From Brachionus manjavacas (Eukaryota > Rotifera > Eurotatoria > Ploima > Brachionidae), in NCBI GenBank assembly GCA_019054805.1, contig JAHQIY010000004.1, forward strand, positions 6,952,501 to 7,016,500: DNA of 64,000 nt, given 5' to 3'. Under the pieces are notes generated by a model. That model ran no database searches. It saw only the letters and a program-made list of their open reading frames with translations, and was not told where the DNA came from. Of this stretch, positions 36,530-48,341 are shown one piece after another (positions within the stretch are counted from its first letter, which is position 1; each line of letters begins with the position of its first letter). The position numbers and the translations under genes were made by a program.

Positions 36530-38629
36530 ATGAGTTTCGATTCAAGTGAATTAATGGAATCTTTATCATGTGAAAACAACTATATTAGTATTCTTGTAAG
36601 AAAAGTGTTTTTTTAAATTAAAATTTTTTTAATTTAGCGCGAAACCATATAATCGAATATTTAAATGACTCTGTTGAGCAACTTTTGGAATTAAAAAATA
36701 TCGACCCAAAAATTGATGTTCTTGAGTTTTTTACAGAATAGTAAAATATTACCAAACAAAAAATTAAAAAATTTGGCTAATTTTTTATTGTTAGCTTCAA
36801 AACTGTCTTGGAAGGCAACCATATTTTGTATCGAGATTTTTCTTTTGTTTCAAGTACACAGTACAATAGAGCTTGTTTTGTTCAAAAAATTTTTGAACTT
36901 TTCTGCCATCTTCTCACAAGAGAAGGTAAAAAAGTTTTGACTCAGATCCAGACTAAAAATTAATATCTTTTAAAAGAACGAGTCAATTCTTTGGAAATGC
37001 ATTCATTAATAATGCTAATTTGTGTAAATTTTCCAAAAAATTTGGTCGATAAAAGCTTCAGGTATTTTTTTACTTTTAATTCAATTCATTCAATTCAGTC
37101 TTAAGAATTTTGTCTCGAGACGAAAATCCAAAGATTTGTTTCAAAGATTTTATTTATCTTTTCCAATTTCAATTTTTTTATAAAGGTAGTATACAAGAGC
37201 ATTAATTAATTTTCGAATGAAAAATTATTTTTTTTCTCTTTAGAATTTGTTGAAGAAGCAAGACAGATTTACGATAATTCAACTAATTTTGATGATAAAT
37301 CAATTAAAGATGTGATAACAATTTTTGAAAAAATTTTTATTTCAATAGAAAAGTCAAAATTTGAGTAACCTTAAAAAACATATGTTTTTTTTTTATTTAT
37401 TTTTTGAATTATTTAAGATGTCCACCTGTTAATTTAATTAAAGAAATTCTAAACGAGAAATCTAATAAATTAGATTTTTTTGAATTATTGCATAAACTGG
37501 CTTTCAATGAGAAAATAATAAAGCATATAGGTAAGAACAGACAAGAAAAACTAAATTTTTTCCCCATAAAATGCATTAATCGTAGAATTCTAATCTTATA
37601 TTTTATCTTTTTTAATTAATTAAACGATCATATCCAAGGAATTTAGAAATATTTTTTGTTTAAGTATAATTTAAGTTATTTAATATCCATTTTAGAATTA
37701 CAGAAATGATTTAATGGATTTTCTTTACCAAAAGACATCTTGAAAGATCAAAATAGACTTATTTTAGGTATAGGAAGAATTAAATAAAAAAAATAAAGAA
37801 TTGATTTAATGACCCTCATGTATGGTAAACTAGTTTTTGGAATGAAAGATAATTCTCAAATGTTTAAAAATGGTTATTTCGAAGCATATTATTTTTTCTT
37901 ATTATTTTTGAATGTGCCGTGTTTATCTTTCTTTGCGGATTTCAATTAACACCTCTTTTTTCAGGAATATCACCTTGTCTGAATATAAAAAGAGAAAATC
38001 GAATTCAAACTCGAGTAATAAATTTAGAATTATTGATAATGTAAATTTTAAAATATTACAAAAATTTAAAAAAGAATTTTTTTTTCAAATCAAAAACTTT
38101 TTCTCTAAAATTTATCAAGTGATACAAAGTTTTTATCACCTAAATTTAGTCTTACCATAAACTCCCCATATATGGAAAATTGGATTTTTTATTTTTTAAT
38201 TCTTTAATTCTTTTGATGGTGAATGAACTTGCAGAGTTTTTACAAAAATTAAATTCCCATTATCCGTATATTTTAGCCAATTAGTACAAAATCATATTTT
38301 ATAGACTCAATTTAAAGCTTTAAATTTAAAAAGGTAAATTGCCATGTCCAAATGAAATGCTTGATTTTGAAAAAAATATGCCAAAGTAAATATAACACTG
38401 ATAATATTATTTAAATTTTATTTTTCTACATTTTATTAGCAACGATAAAAGTACAAAGGAAGTCAAAGAACAAATTTTGGGTGATAAATTGAATCTTTCG
38501 AATTTTAAACCAAATGGTCTTAGACAAAAAAGTTTAACAAATATTTCGAATTGCATGTCTAAGCAATCTCCAGTAAATCAAAAGAAAAAACGCTACTCAT
38601 CTGATTCATCATCCGACACTGACACCTAA
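36530..38629 (+). CDS. Unrecognised multi-exon gene, frames partly unsettled
   Basis: Pieces that look coding: a start exon 36530-36569 (MSFDSSELMESLS), 36638-36926, 36977-37061, about 37100-37187, 37245-37366, 37416-37531, 38332-38393 and 38438-38629. The last ends in a Ser/Asp-rich tail (KKKRYSSDSSSDTDT). The middle is Leu/Ile/Lys/Asn-rich and helical (for example LKNLANFLLLASKLSW and CPPVNLIKEILNEK), like a HEAT/ARM-type scaffold, but I cannot name a family. Within 36638-36926 the frame shifts at a run of six T near 36728; one T fewer would keep it open, so either an assembly error or decay. Several phases between pieces also disagree. The stop lies 27 nt from the stop of the convergent TRPM gene. 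Confidence 0.45.
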
Positions 38630-38656
38630 ATTAAAAAAAATGATATATTTAAATAT

Positions 38657-41600
38657 TTAATCGCGCAATTTTGTCAAAATTTCATTTAATTTTTGAGTTA
38701 TTAATGAAAAATTTTCACTTTGCTGTTCGATTATCTTAATTAAAAAAATTGAACAAAAATTAACAATTGTTTTTTGTTTACCTTTGTTTTGAAGAGATCA
38801 AATTCATTTTCCAATCTATTCAAAGCTTTTTGTAGCTTTGGTTCAACTGATTCATCTCTAAATTATAGCAAGTTTAAATTATAATATTTTGAAAATAAAA
38901 TTTCACATTTCATTAATGTCACTTAAATCCTGTCTGCTGTGTTCACCATTTTTTTCCAAATAAAATTTATCTCGGTGATACATTTCAAATTTTACATAAA
39001 CATTTTTGGCCATATCGTCTACATTCTGGATTCCTATTTTTGGGATTTTTTTAAATATGTTTTTAAAACAAATAAACTTAACTAACTAAATTTTTCACTT
39101 CTCGTTGGATAACTTCCTTTAAAGTATCCACGAATATAACTTATTAAAAAATAAGCGTATTCTACAATTACAAAAGGAGGGGGAACAATTGTTTTTTCTG
39201 CAAATTCTTTGATACCAGTAAAACGAATGAATTTGAAATATTTAGTACTGTTTATATTTATCTCTTCAACTGTTGATCTAAATGTGAATAAAAAATATAT
39301 TTTTTTATGGGAATTTTAATAATAAGCCTACGTGAAAGTTGCGATTATCATGTTCAAAAGCAAAAGGTTACAGGCGACCGTATAGAAAGCAAAACCAATG
39401 TATAGGAATAAACTTGACAAGCTTTGTTCACAAATTTTATCTTCTCGATTTGTGCCATTTATTTTTACATTAATGCAATTAAAGTCTAAAAAAATTGAAA
39501 ATTAAAAAAACTAAATCCTTTCAGTATACTTTACCATTAAATTCGTCTAAGATGTCTAGTAATTCTCCAAACATGACCCTTAGAACAAGTGTTTTTAAAA
39601 CAGTTAAAATTTTTTCAGAAATAAAATTAAATACCAGAATCCCCTGTTGATTGCGCTTGAAAAAGCGCCAAACGAAAATTTTTGAGTCTTGTTCAAGACG
39701 CTTTCCATAGAAACACTAAAGGGGATCAAAAATACCAAAATAAGCATTATATAGACTGCCAATTTTTTGACCATTTCCTTGATAATGATTATTTTTGGAC
39801 CCCAAAATGGAACACAACTGATCAGTTGAAAAACCTTCATGTACCATAAAATTGAATCGATACAATATAAAACCCTTTTGAGAAAAATATTAAACCACTA
39901 GTTTAATTCTTATTAAAAATTTTTGCCAACCTCGCTACTTCATAGCAATTGTCGGCACCAATATAAAATAAGTTGCCAAATATTGGAGAAAATCGAATCG
40001 CGAAGGCAACAAAAAATATAAAATAAACAAAAAAATCGAAAATATTCCATTTATTGTCCAAATAGAATGCTTTTAGTTTTGAACTTATCTTTTTATCAGT
40101 TGTTTTTGTAATTATTAGCTAATTTATAGAAAACAAAAATTTTTTAAAAACCTTTTTAAAAAAAATTACTTCTCTGATTTCATCCGTCAAATAGATAATA
40201 ACACATATTATAACTACTAGTTCAGTTGCTGTTACTTTTATAAAATCTTTCTTCTCGTACACGGTAATTCTAATGATCGTAGATCGACTTTCCTCGTCAG
40301 GATAATAATCAAATAGTAGAAATCCGGAAAAAACAAAAAGAAATAAAATATAGGAAATCTTAGATAACAAAATATACAAATTGGCTTCAAAAAATACCAA
40401 AAATTTTTACCAAATGATTTAAAAATTTAATTATGGGAGCACTGAAGTAGGAATAAATTCTGTCAATGCCAGTTAATTTGCAATTTGTTTGTCTATAGCT
40501 TAAATTTCGATTTGGAATATTTTCTATGTGATTAAAATCATCAGTAACATATGATTTTTTACCAGATATCATTTTAGCTTGATCTTTTCTAAAATTTTGA
40601 CAAAAAATTAAAAACAAGGTGATTTATTTATTTTATAACTAAAGCCACTAAAACTTTGACTAAAATTACTAATAATTTTGCTTAACTGAAATTATCTTAA
40701 TAATTTATATAAGACGTATTTAAATTATAAATTAAACATAATACTAAAAACCCCAATTTTACACAATACTAATTTATTTTAAAAAATCAAAATCAACTGA
40801 TTGATTTCCAAAATATGATTGACGTTTAGGTTGACTTTCTAGAATTTTTGGGTCTACTTGACCAACATAATATCAAAAGCTTTTTAACATACTAGTGAAA
40901 CTAGTATACTAGTATGTTAAAAAGCTGCTGAATTTTTGAAATAAATAAAAAGTTTTACATAAGAAATATTTTAAATTTAAATCAATTTAAGTAAATTAAA
41001 AAAAAATTATTTAGATTTTTTATCAATGATCTCTCTCATATTTTCAGTCCACCAAGCTTGAGTTTGTTCACAAAATTATTAGACTCTTGTAATTGTCTTA
41101 TTATCAACAAATTTCCACCACACATTTTAGATTAAAATAAAAAATTTTATTCTAATTTAAATTAAAAAGGAAGAAAAATTATTATCTTGTTCAAAAAATT
41201 TCCATTTCGAATGCTTTTTGGCGAATTGTTTGCACTTGCTACCGGGAGGTCATTCAAGTGAAAATTCGGGAAGACTTTTTGAAAAATAGTATTAGTTTGT
41301 CAATCAGATTTTAGTATGTTATTAAGGTGTTTGTTATGTTAATAATGCAGGTATAGTGGGATGAATATTGGGTATGCTGAAAAGTTTTGCTAGTATGTTT
41401 AAAAGTTTTATCGGTATGTTAAAACAACAATCCCAGAATTTTTTGAACCAGAGAAGGCTCGAAGCGAACCAAGAACATGAAGAAGGAAAAAACCTTGGAA
41501 TGTAAGGCAAAGAATTAATTTTTTTAAATATAGATAAAAATTAGAAAAACTAGCATCGAACTTTTTTTTTTAAATAAATTCACATTTTTACATCAATTAC

Positions 41601-43805
41601 GTAATTTTATCAAAAGAAAGGTATTTTCCTATGCATCTAGTAAAATTAGTAATTTTAGTAAAAGAATTAGCTCACGCTATTAAAAAAATATTCTAATTTA
41701 CTTGATGCTGATTTTGGATGAGTTTTCGTCCAACTCAGTTAGATTGATAAGTTCTACGATATCGCTTCTAAAAAAACTGATAGGCATAAAAAGACTCGGA
41801 AAAAATATGTATGGCAACGTGATCTGCCAATTGGGCAAGCAAGGATTAATTTTATCAAACCAAACATCTGTCAATAGTTCTTGAACAGGACTTAAACTAG
41901 TTATGTCATAAGACTGAGCTTTTATGGCCAGTTCTAAAATTGTATGGTTATAAAAAATGTCCTTTTCAAGAATTAATAGGTCTTGAGAAATTAAATCATT
42001 GCTCTCTAAGCATTTTGATATAACTCCAATTATCATATGTTCAAATTCCCTTTAATTAACAATTTAAATTTGTTCCAAAAACTAAAGAATATCAAAGAAT
42101 ACCTGATAATGGTTTCCATACTTTCTTTTAGGTCATCAGGAACAAAATTTTCTTGCATCAAACTCCTAAATGTAATGATTCCTACTAGACAACAAGCAAT
42201 TGGATATTTTGATTTTGACCAGAAATGTTTAGGTAGATCTAGATCATTTTCATTTCCGCCATACAGCAATAGTGACCAAATAAAAAGCTCGTCATATGGA
42301 ACATCACTCACATTTTTTGTCTTATCGTTCGAGTCATATCGTTTAGTCAAGCATGGCAGCATGTAGACATCGTAAAAAATTGATTGCATTGTATCTGTAT
42401 AGTTGGTGCCATCAAAATTACTGTCTTGTTTCTTTTGAATTCTATATAACAAACTGCTTTTATTCTTAAATTACAAAAGTAAGTATTAACAGGAGACTTT
42501 TTGGCAAAGGCAATAGAAAAATGCGATCGCACTTTCTTTCTTCGCTGTTTGATTTAAAAATTTTATGCGAAAATCAATTTAAATCAATCAATATTATTTT
42601 TTTTTAAGTTTAACACTCTCTAAATTTGTAAATAAATGATAAAACAAAATAATCAAAATGTTTGTCAAAATTAATTTCTGCATTTTTGGTTTTTTAAGAC
42701 CGGTTGTATTGTGGTTGAAAACCACGAAGGGTTTTCAAAATGAAAATTTTTCAAAATAAAATTTATCAAAAGATTTTCATCAATTTAAAATGAAAGTAAT
42801 TTTTGTTACTTTCTTCAAAACAAGAATTTAAATGAAAATTGATTCATGGGTTCTTTTAAATGTCAAAATTATTTATCCTTAATGTTTAATCATTTGTATA
42901 TTTTTGGTCTTTATAATTGATACTTTACCTTTGGATGAAGCATATACAACTTTTTGATATATTGGATTTCTATTGACTCCAATTCAAGATTGCAAATTTT
43001 TTCCAATATCTCAAAATCACGAAGTTTCAGTTCTTTTTGTTGAACCCTTGACTATTAAAAATAGAAAAAAAATTTAAATTGTTTTAAAATAAAAATTTTT
43101 TTTTCATTTTTTTGAGTTAATCTATCAAAAACCAAAAACACTTTAGTAAAATTTCAATTTTCATTTCTTAATGTGTTATGGAATTTTTTTATAAGAATGT
43201 CGTAAATTTATGTAAAAATTAGGAATTTTTTTTTTTTGATGAATCCTATTTATTATTAATAAATTATTTTTGACATCTTGAAATTTAGGGTTATTTAATC
43301 TTATAATTTTCATTATTATCAATGTAATTGTCATTGAGAAAATACTAAATAAACTTTTTTCTACATTTTTCTGATTCATGATTAATTAAATTTCTGCAAA
43401 TAAACGGAGTTTTTGATTTTTTTTGTATTACAATGGTATAAATTTTTACTTGGGTATTGGGATTTACCAGAGAATTTTTTGGTAAATTTTTGTACGAATT
43501 TAAACTAGATCGATGAATAGGATTGATACGACTTGCATTTTGTAATACACTTTCGACTTTCGGTTCGTTTAGGTTGCTCTTTAAACATAAAATTTTAATA
43601 TACACAGCATACTTCAGTTTATTTTTTTAATTACTTGGAAATTATTTGAACTTTCGGCCAATTGCTTTTTCAAAATATTTAATAATGGCAACTGCGCTTT
43701 GGACACAGTGGGTTCAGCTATAGCTTCTACATCAGGATTTACCTCGTTCAAATGGTTTAATTTGAGGTGACTTTTAAGATTGAACAACTTTTTGGAGTAG
43801 TCCAT
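38657..43805 (-). CDS. TRPM-type cation channel, short N-terminus
   Basis: Fifteen exons in phase: 43635-43805, 43450-43578, 42929-43051, 42103-42464, 41702-42049, 40411-40588, 40170-40358, 39931-40088, 39635-39874, 39535-39578, 39332-39485, 39084-39277, 38907-39033, 38782-38857, 38657-38734. They total 856 codons. Family words: ELFIWSLLL...FWSKSKYPIA and SPVQELLTDVWF of the TRPM N-terminal half; APIIKF before S1; S3 (NKWNIFDFFVYFIFF); RVLYCIDSILWYMKVFQL in S4; S5 starting GPKIIIIKEMVKKLA; pore FWVMFGELLDILDE, whose FGE resembles divalent-permeable TRPMs; S6 LLLLNMIIATF; and a C-terminal coiled coil. The 650-residue first part of a usual TRPM (nucleotide-binding MHR1-3) is absent. An AG just before the ATG (43813-43814) means that upstream exons may exist. 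Confidence 0.8.
40589..41701. other. TRPM intron with palindrome
   Basis: A 1.1 kb intron. It contains a 19-bp perfect inverted repeat at 40878-40926 and, near 41,340-41,440, several loose copies of a GGTATGTTAAAAG-like word related to the palindrome arm. Confidence 0.6.
40878..40926. repeat. 19-bp perfect inverted repeat
   Basis: AGCTTTTTAACATACTAGT at 40878-40896 is exactly complementary to 40908-40926, with an 11-nt spacer that itself carries CTAGTAT. It could be the collapsed ends of a small transposon. Confidence 0.9.
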
Positions 43806-43814
43806 CAAGCTATG

Positions 43815-46130
43815 ATTAAAAAAGTATCAACAATTTTCAATATTTATTATTAAAATTCAAGCTTTAAATCCAATTTTAAATTAAATTAAAAGTAAATTCG
43901 AATCCCATTTGACCAAAATCAGGTAATAAACCGAGGCTCATCCAAATAAGAATTGCTTGTTGACATGGTAACATTTTGAACCAATTTATTGTCAAGATAA
44001 ATTAAATTTATTCATCATCAATCGGCGTATATACCCAAGACATGTAGATCAACACGTGACTAATATCAAGTCAGTATTCTTCAAGGAAATAAATCTATCG
44101 AATCTTGAGTGATATTGAAAACGAAAATAAACATGCAATTAGACTATCAACCTTTTAATAGGATAAAAATAAAGTAATAAACCAAAATTCGTGTTAATTT
44201 TATATCCTTAGGGTGAGTTTTATCTTTATATTGAACTAATTTGATTTTTAACGTTTGAATGCTTTGTTTAACTTAGATATTTGGGAATATTTAATGACAA
44301 GTTCAATGGTATATACTCGACAAAGTCTCGAAATGGCTATAATGATCAAATAAAGAGGACAATCGAGAAGTTATCTATTCTAAGAATGATTTTGTCTCAA
44401 TTTTCGGAGAGTCCCAACAAAGTATTGAGACAAGTTTGAATATTCAAATATGTACATTGTAAACTAAATTTCTAGTTTATTTTCTTATCGGTAATAGCTT
44501 TATAAATTTGTTTAAACTTAGATCGAAAATGTGTCAAAAAAGAATAGAAAGCTTTACTAAGCACAGAAAATAGTAAGTAAATTTTCTTTTTGTAAATATT
44601 CTGCGATTAACCGAATTTGTTTTCATTTTTTTCACAAAGACAGAGTTTTAATTTTAACTAAATTAAAAATAAGTTTTAATTTTTGTTCCATTACTATGAA
44701 AAAATTTTCTTGATTTTTGACTTTAATCAAATTTAACTGAGGATAAAAGAATTTTGCGTGAGAATTTAGGGCCAAAAAGATATAAAACAAAAATCCGATC
44801 TAATTCAAACGATCGAAGGATTTATTTTTTTAAAGAAAAGTCAGGTAGATTTTGTTCAAAACTTTTATTTGTCTTATTTAATAAAAATAGTTTAATTCTA
44901 GTTCGAATATTTTATCAAAAAATGTTTGGACTATCTGATTTAAAGCTGATAAATAAATTTTGAACAAACATTTGATTTATGCTTTTTATAAGTCAAAATT
45001 AAATTTTTGCAAATTTGATATTAACTTTTTATCCAGCAAAACGGCAAATATTTAATTATCCTTGAAATTTTGAATTTAACTCATAGGCTACAGTTCATTT
45101 GAAACCATACTGACCTTTAGTTCAATAAATTTAAAATTAAGTAAAAGAATCATAAAATTCAACTCACTTGATTTAAGTTGAGAAATAAATTAAATCATCA
45201 AGCGTAACTAAAATGCTAAATGATCTTGTGTTAAATATTATTTTGTTTTTTCCTCATTTATCTTTTCAAGAATAATCCTCAAATGTGACATTTTATTTGA
45301 ATTAAAAAAATTGAAGAATACTTAGAATTTCGGGTTATTTTTGAAAATCAAAGAATCGAAATTAATAGATTTTTGAAGTCATTCTAAAGGAATAATTTCA
45401 TTGATTTTTTGATGCAGTAAAAAATGTTTCCGTCATCATTTATAGATGTTCGACTAAAAATTATCATGATAAATTGGTACACATTATTTTATTTTTATTG
45501 TACTAAAGTGAATTTAAATAAAACAAAAATCTTAAGCTTTCTTTTTTTTAGCCATCGTTGAACCTTCTTTATTTTTTTTTTGATCAAAGTCATTCTCTTC
45601 ATTTAACGAATTTTTTCTTTAATTTTTTCTTAGCCACGTACTTGGTAAAAAGATAATATCTTCTTAAATTTATGACAGACCACCCTTCTTTAAATTTTGT
45701 AGGATCGTAAATATATCAGAAATAGAATCTATCTGAAGATCTTATCAATATATCATATTTATGCTCAAATTCCATTAACAAGATGCATTCATAATAATTT
45801 GCAATCTTGCTGAATGGTTATAAGAAGTTGAATTTGTACGTCAATATCAATAGAAGAGCTATTACTGATTTGGAATAAAATATAATAAATAAAAAGCAAA
45901 ATTGTGGGGTAATGAAGTTAATAGTAAAGTAGCAGTTATTATACAGTCATTATACAATTTTAAAAAAGGTGCTAAAATAAAAGTAAAAGTTGTTTTCGAA
46001 TTAATGATCACATTTAAATGGTAATGCTCAAAATTTATTATTAAAAAAAGTTTTTAGCTTATTTTTATTTTGAATTTATTTGCAGAAGAAAATTTTCAAA
46101 GTAAACATTAAAACTGAATTTTTTATATGT
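43815..46130. other. 2.3 kb without supported gene
   Basis: Frames such as the one at 44,754-44,963 are short and lysine/phenylalanine-rich, as expected by chance in A/T DNA. If the TRPM gene has further 5' exons on the minus strand they should be here or beyond, but I found none. Confidence 0.4.
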
Positions 46131-46798
46131 GCAAATCACTGCTAAAATGTTATGCATGCAGAACCGTATTCTTGGAATGATATAAAAGTCATTCAAATAC
46201 CCTACGACGGAAATTATTAAATTACTTTATTGTTCGTTTGTCAGGCCTCAATTGGAGTATGCAAGTGCATCATGGTGTCCATTTTATGAAAAAGATTTGA
46301 ATGAACTTGAAAAAGTTCAACGGAGAGCGACTAAGTTAATCCCTAGTTTGCAAGATCTTGAATATCCAAAGCGTTTATTGAAACTTGGTTTAACTGATCT
46401 TAGAATAAGACGACTTCGAGGTGATCTTATTTAAATGTTTAAGATTGTAAACAATATGGAAAGAGTTAATTTTGAAAACGGGATCAATTTTAGCCAAAAC
46501 AAAATACCTGATACCAGAAGATACGACTTGAGAAGGAATAGCAAGAACCTAATCCGGGAATGTGTAAAAAACTGTCTTCCAAGATACAACTTTTTTACTT
46601 ATAGAGTTGTGAATGAGTGGAACAAATTTCCAGAAGAAATAATAAATGCAAAGTGTCTTAACAGTTTCAAGGCAAAGATTGATAGGTGGTTGGCGAAGCA
46701 TATTGTAACGACTGCTATAGCTTATTAAAGCTTCGCTTGGAGAATCTCCAAGTTGCAGTTAATTTTACTACTACTACTACTACTACTACCACTACTAA
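46130..46798 (+). mobile_element. LINE (CR1/Jockey-like) 3' end, decayed
   Basis: The plus strand reads NRILGMI, then FVRPQLEYASASW, LEKVQRRATK, LRIRRLRGDLI and, after one in-frame stop at 46432-46434, MFKIVNN and FFTYRVVNEWNKFPEE to the stop before 46730. Another in-frame stop lies near 46,183. The 3' end has a stem-loop CTTGGAG-AAT-CTCCAAG (46736-46752) followed by GCAGTTAATTT and a (TAC)n tail from 46766 to 46798. 5'-truncated. Confidence 0.88.
46766..46798 (+). repeat. TAC trinucleotide tail of LINE
   Basis: About ten TAC/ACT units with one interruption, directly at the 3' end of the LINE copy. Confidence 0.95.
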
Positions 46799-46962
46799 TA
46801 ATGCACAATACTTAGATATAGTTTAACATGATTTACAACACACGAAAAAATATTTCTGCATTTAGTTTTTGAATGAAAAATGTTAAAAATCTATTTTTTG
46901 TTGGAAAACTTTTGAGCGTGATCATGATAATTTGATCATAAAAATAAAAAATCCGGTTGATT

Positions 46963-47110
46963 GAGGTAAAAACAAATTTGTTGGTTCTAAATTTAGCCTC
47001 TGCAAACGATTTAAGTATTTTTTTTCCTTTTATTTGGTGAGCATATTTGAGAAAAAATGCAGAGTTTTTACAGAGGGTGAATTTAGATCTATTAAATTTG
47101 TTTTTACCTT
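46963..47110. mobile_element. 148-bp inverted-repeat MITE-like element
   Basis: AGGTAAAAACAAATTT at the left is matched by the reverse complement at the right end. Pairing continues inward over roughly 45 bases with mismatches (…TCTAAATTTAGCCTCTGCAAA against TTTACAGAGGGTGAATTTAGA). No coding capacity. Confidence 0.7.
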
Positions 47111-48341
47111 AAACAACATTAACAATATGGTAAATTTATTATAATGTTAGCATATAAAGATTGATAACAAAGTTTTGTTTCAGAATTTTACTCATTTTTA
47201 AATTTATCATAATCTTAAGTACGGTTCGTTTTCAGTTTCGTTTGTTAATTTACTTTAAAAAAATTTAGAAAATTTTTTCCTAATATTATCCAACATTAGT
47301 TAGTAGATAGTATTTACACGATTTTAATATCCAAATAAAATCTGGTCAAAAAGAATATCTAAAATCTAAAATATTTGATTCATAACCATAAAAATTCGCA
47401 AATGGTGATAGCTGAATGCTGGTATAGTTCCATTAGTAGACTTTCAAATTTTTCAGATTTATTTTTCAAATGTAGATTTTTCTAAATTCTTGATTTGAAT
47501 TTTTTTTCTTATAATTTTAAATTTTAATTTCACACCTAAATGTTTTTCTCTGAAACCTATTGATTAAAGAAATTAGTGTTCTCAAGTTTTTTTATTCATT
47601 GTAAAAAAAAATTCACAATTGAAGCAAACATTTCTACTCCTACAAGTGGCTTAAATGTTTCTTATTTAACAAAGAAAAAATATGGCGAATGTCATCTTTG
47701 AGCTTAAATTTTAAGTTTTAAAAGTCAAACAATTTGTCAATATTTACTTTTCCTTTTTTAACAACTTTTAATTGAATTAAAGTAAACTTTTAAATTAAAT
47801 TTTTAATCCTAGCATAAACAATTTGCACAAAAGAATCAGAGATATTAAAAGATAGAAGCTCAAACAACTAAAAAAAATTGCGATTCTTCTTTATTTGGGA
47901 TTAAGAAAAATATAAAAGCGAACTTTGGAAATGACTCATTATCTATGATATTTAGCTAGGGTATCATTCTCAAGTTATAAAAGACCTTTCCGCGTAATCA
48001 AAGCGACAAAATTTTGGATAATTACCAATAGGGATGATTTTTTACTTAACTTTTATTGCTTCATTAGAAATTTTGACTATTCTAAAATCTTAAATAAATT
48101 TTGATATTTTCGAGTTTTCTTTCCACCAAAAAGAAACCCGTCGTAAGAATTCAACCTAATTTATTATTTTTTTGACTTTTAAACTTAATCCGTATTTTTT
48201 ATTTTGACTGGCGAGCTTGTACTTGTTTTTTTTTCTAGTCAATTTTACAATTAAACTAATCGCTCATTAACTTATGCTTTCTTTTGAATATAAAGAAACA
48301 AATTTTTATCAAAAAGCAAACAGATAAATTTATCGATAAAA
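47111..48341. other. Upstream region of the modular membrane protein gene
   Basis: No exon or repeat was recognised. It probably includes the promoter of the gene starting at 48342. Confidence 0.4.

Noticed and set aside
42037-42366. 109-codon plus-strand frame
   Set aside because: It is the reverse of a TRPM exon; the minus strand has the family motifs.
42465-42550. An extra small TRPM exon starting CGAAGAAAG
   Set aside because: Joining the exons at 42929-43051 and 42103-42464 directly keeps phase; using the extra piece needs an implausibly short intron or a 12-nt exon.
44754-44963. 69-codon frame with Lys/Phe/Ile-rich composition
   Set aside because: Typical chance frame in A/T DNA, with no splice or homology support.
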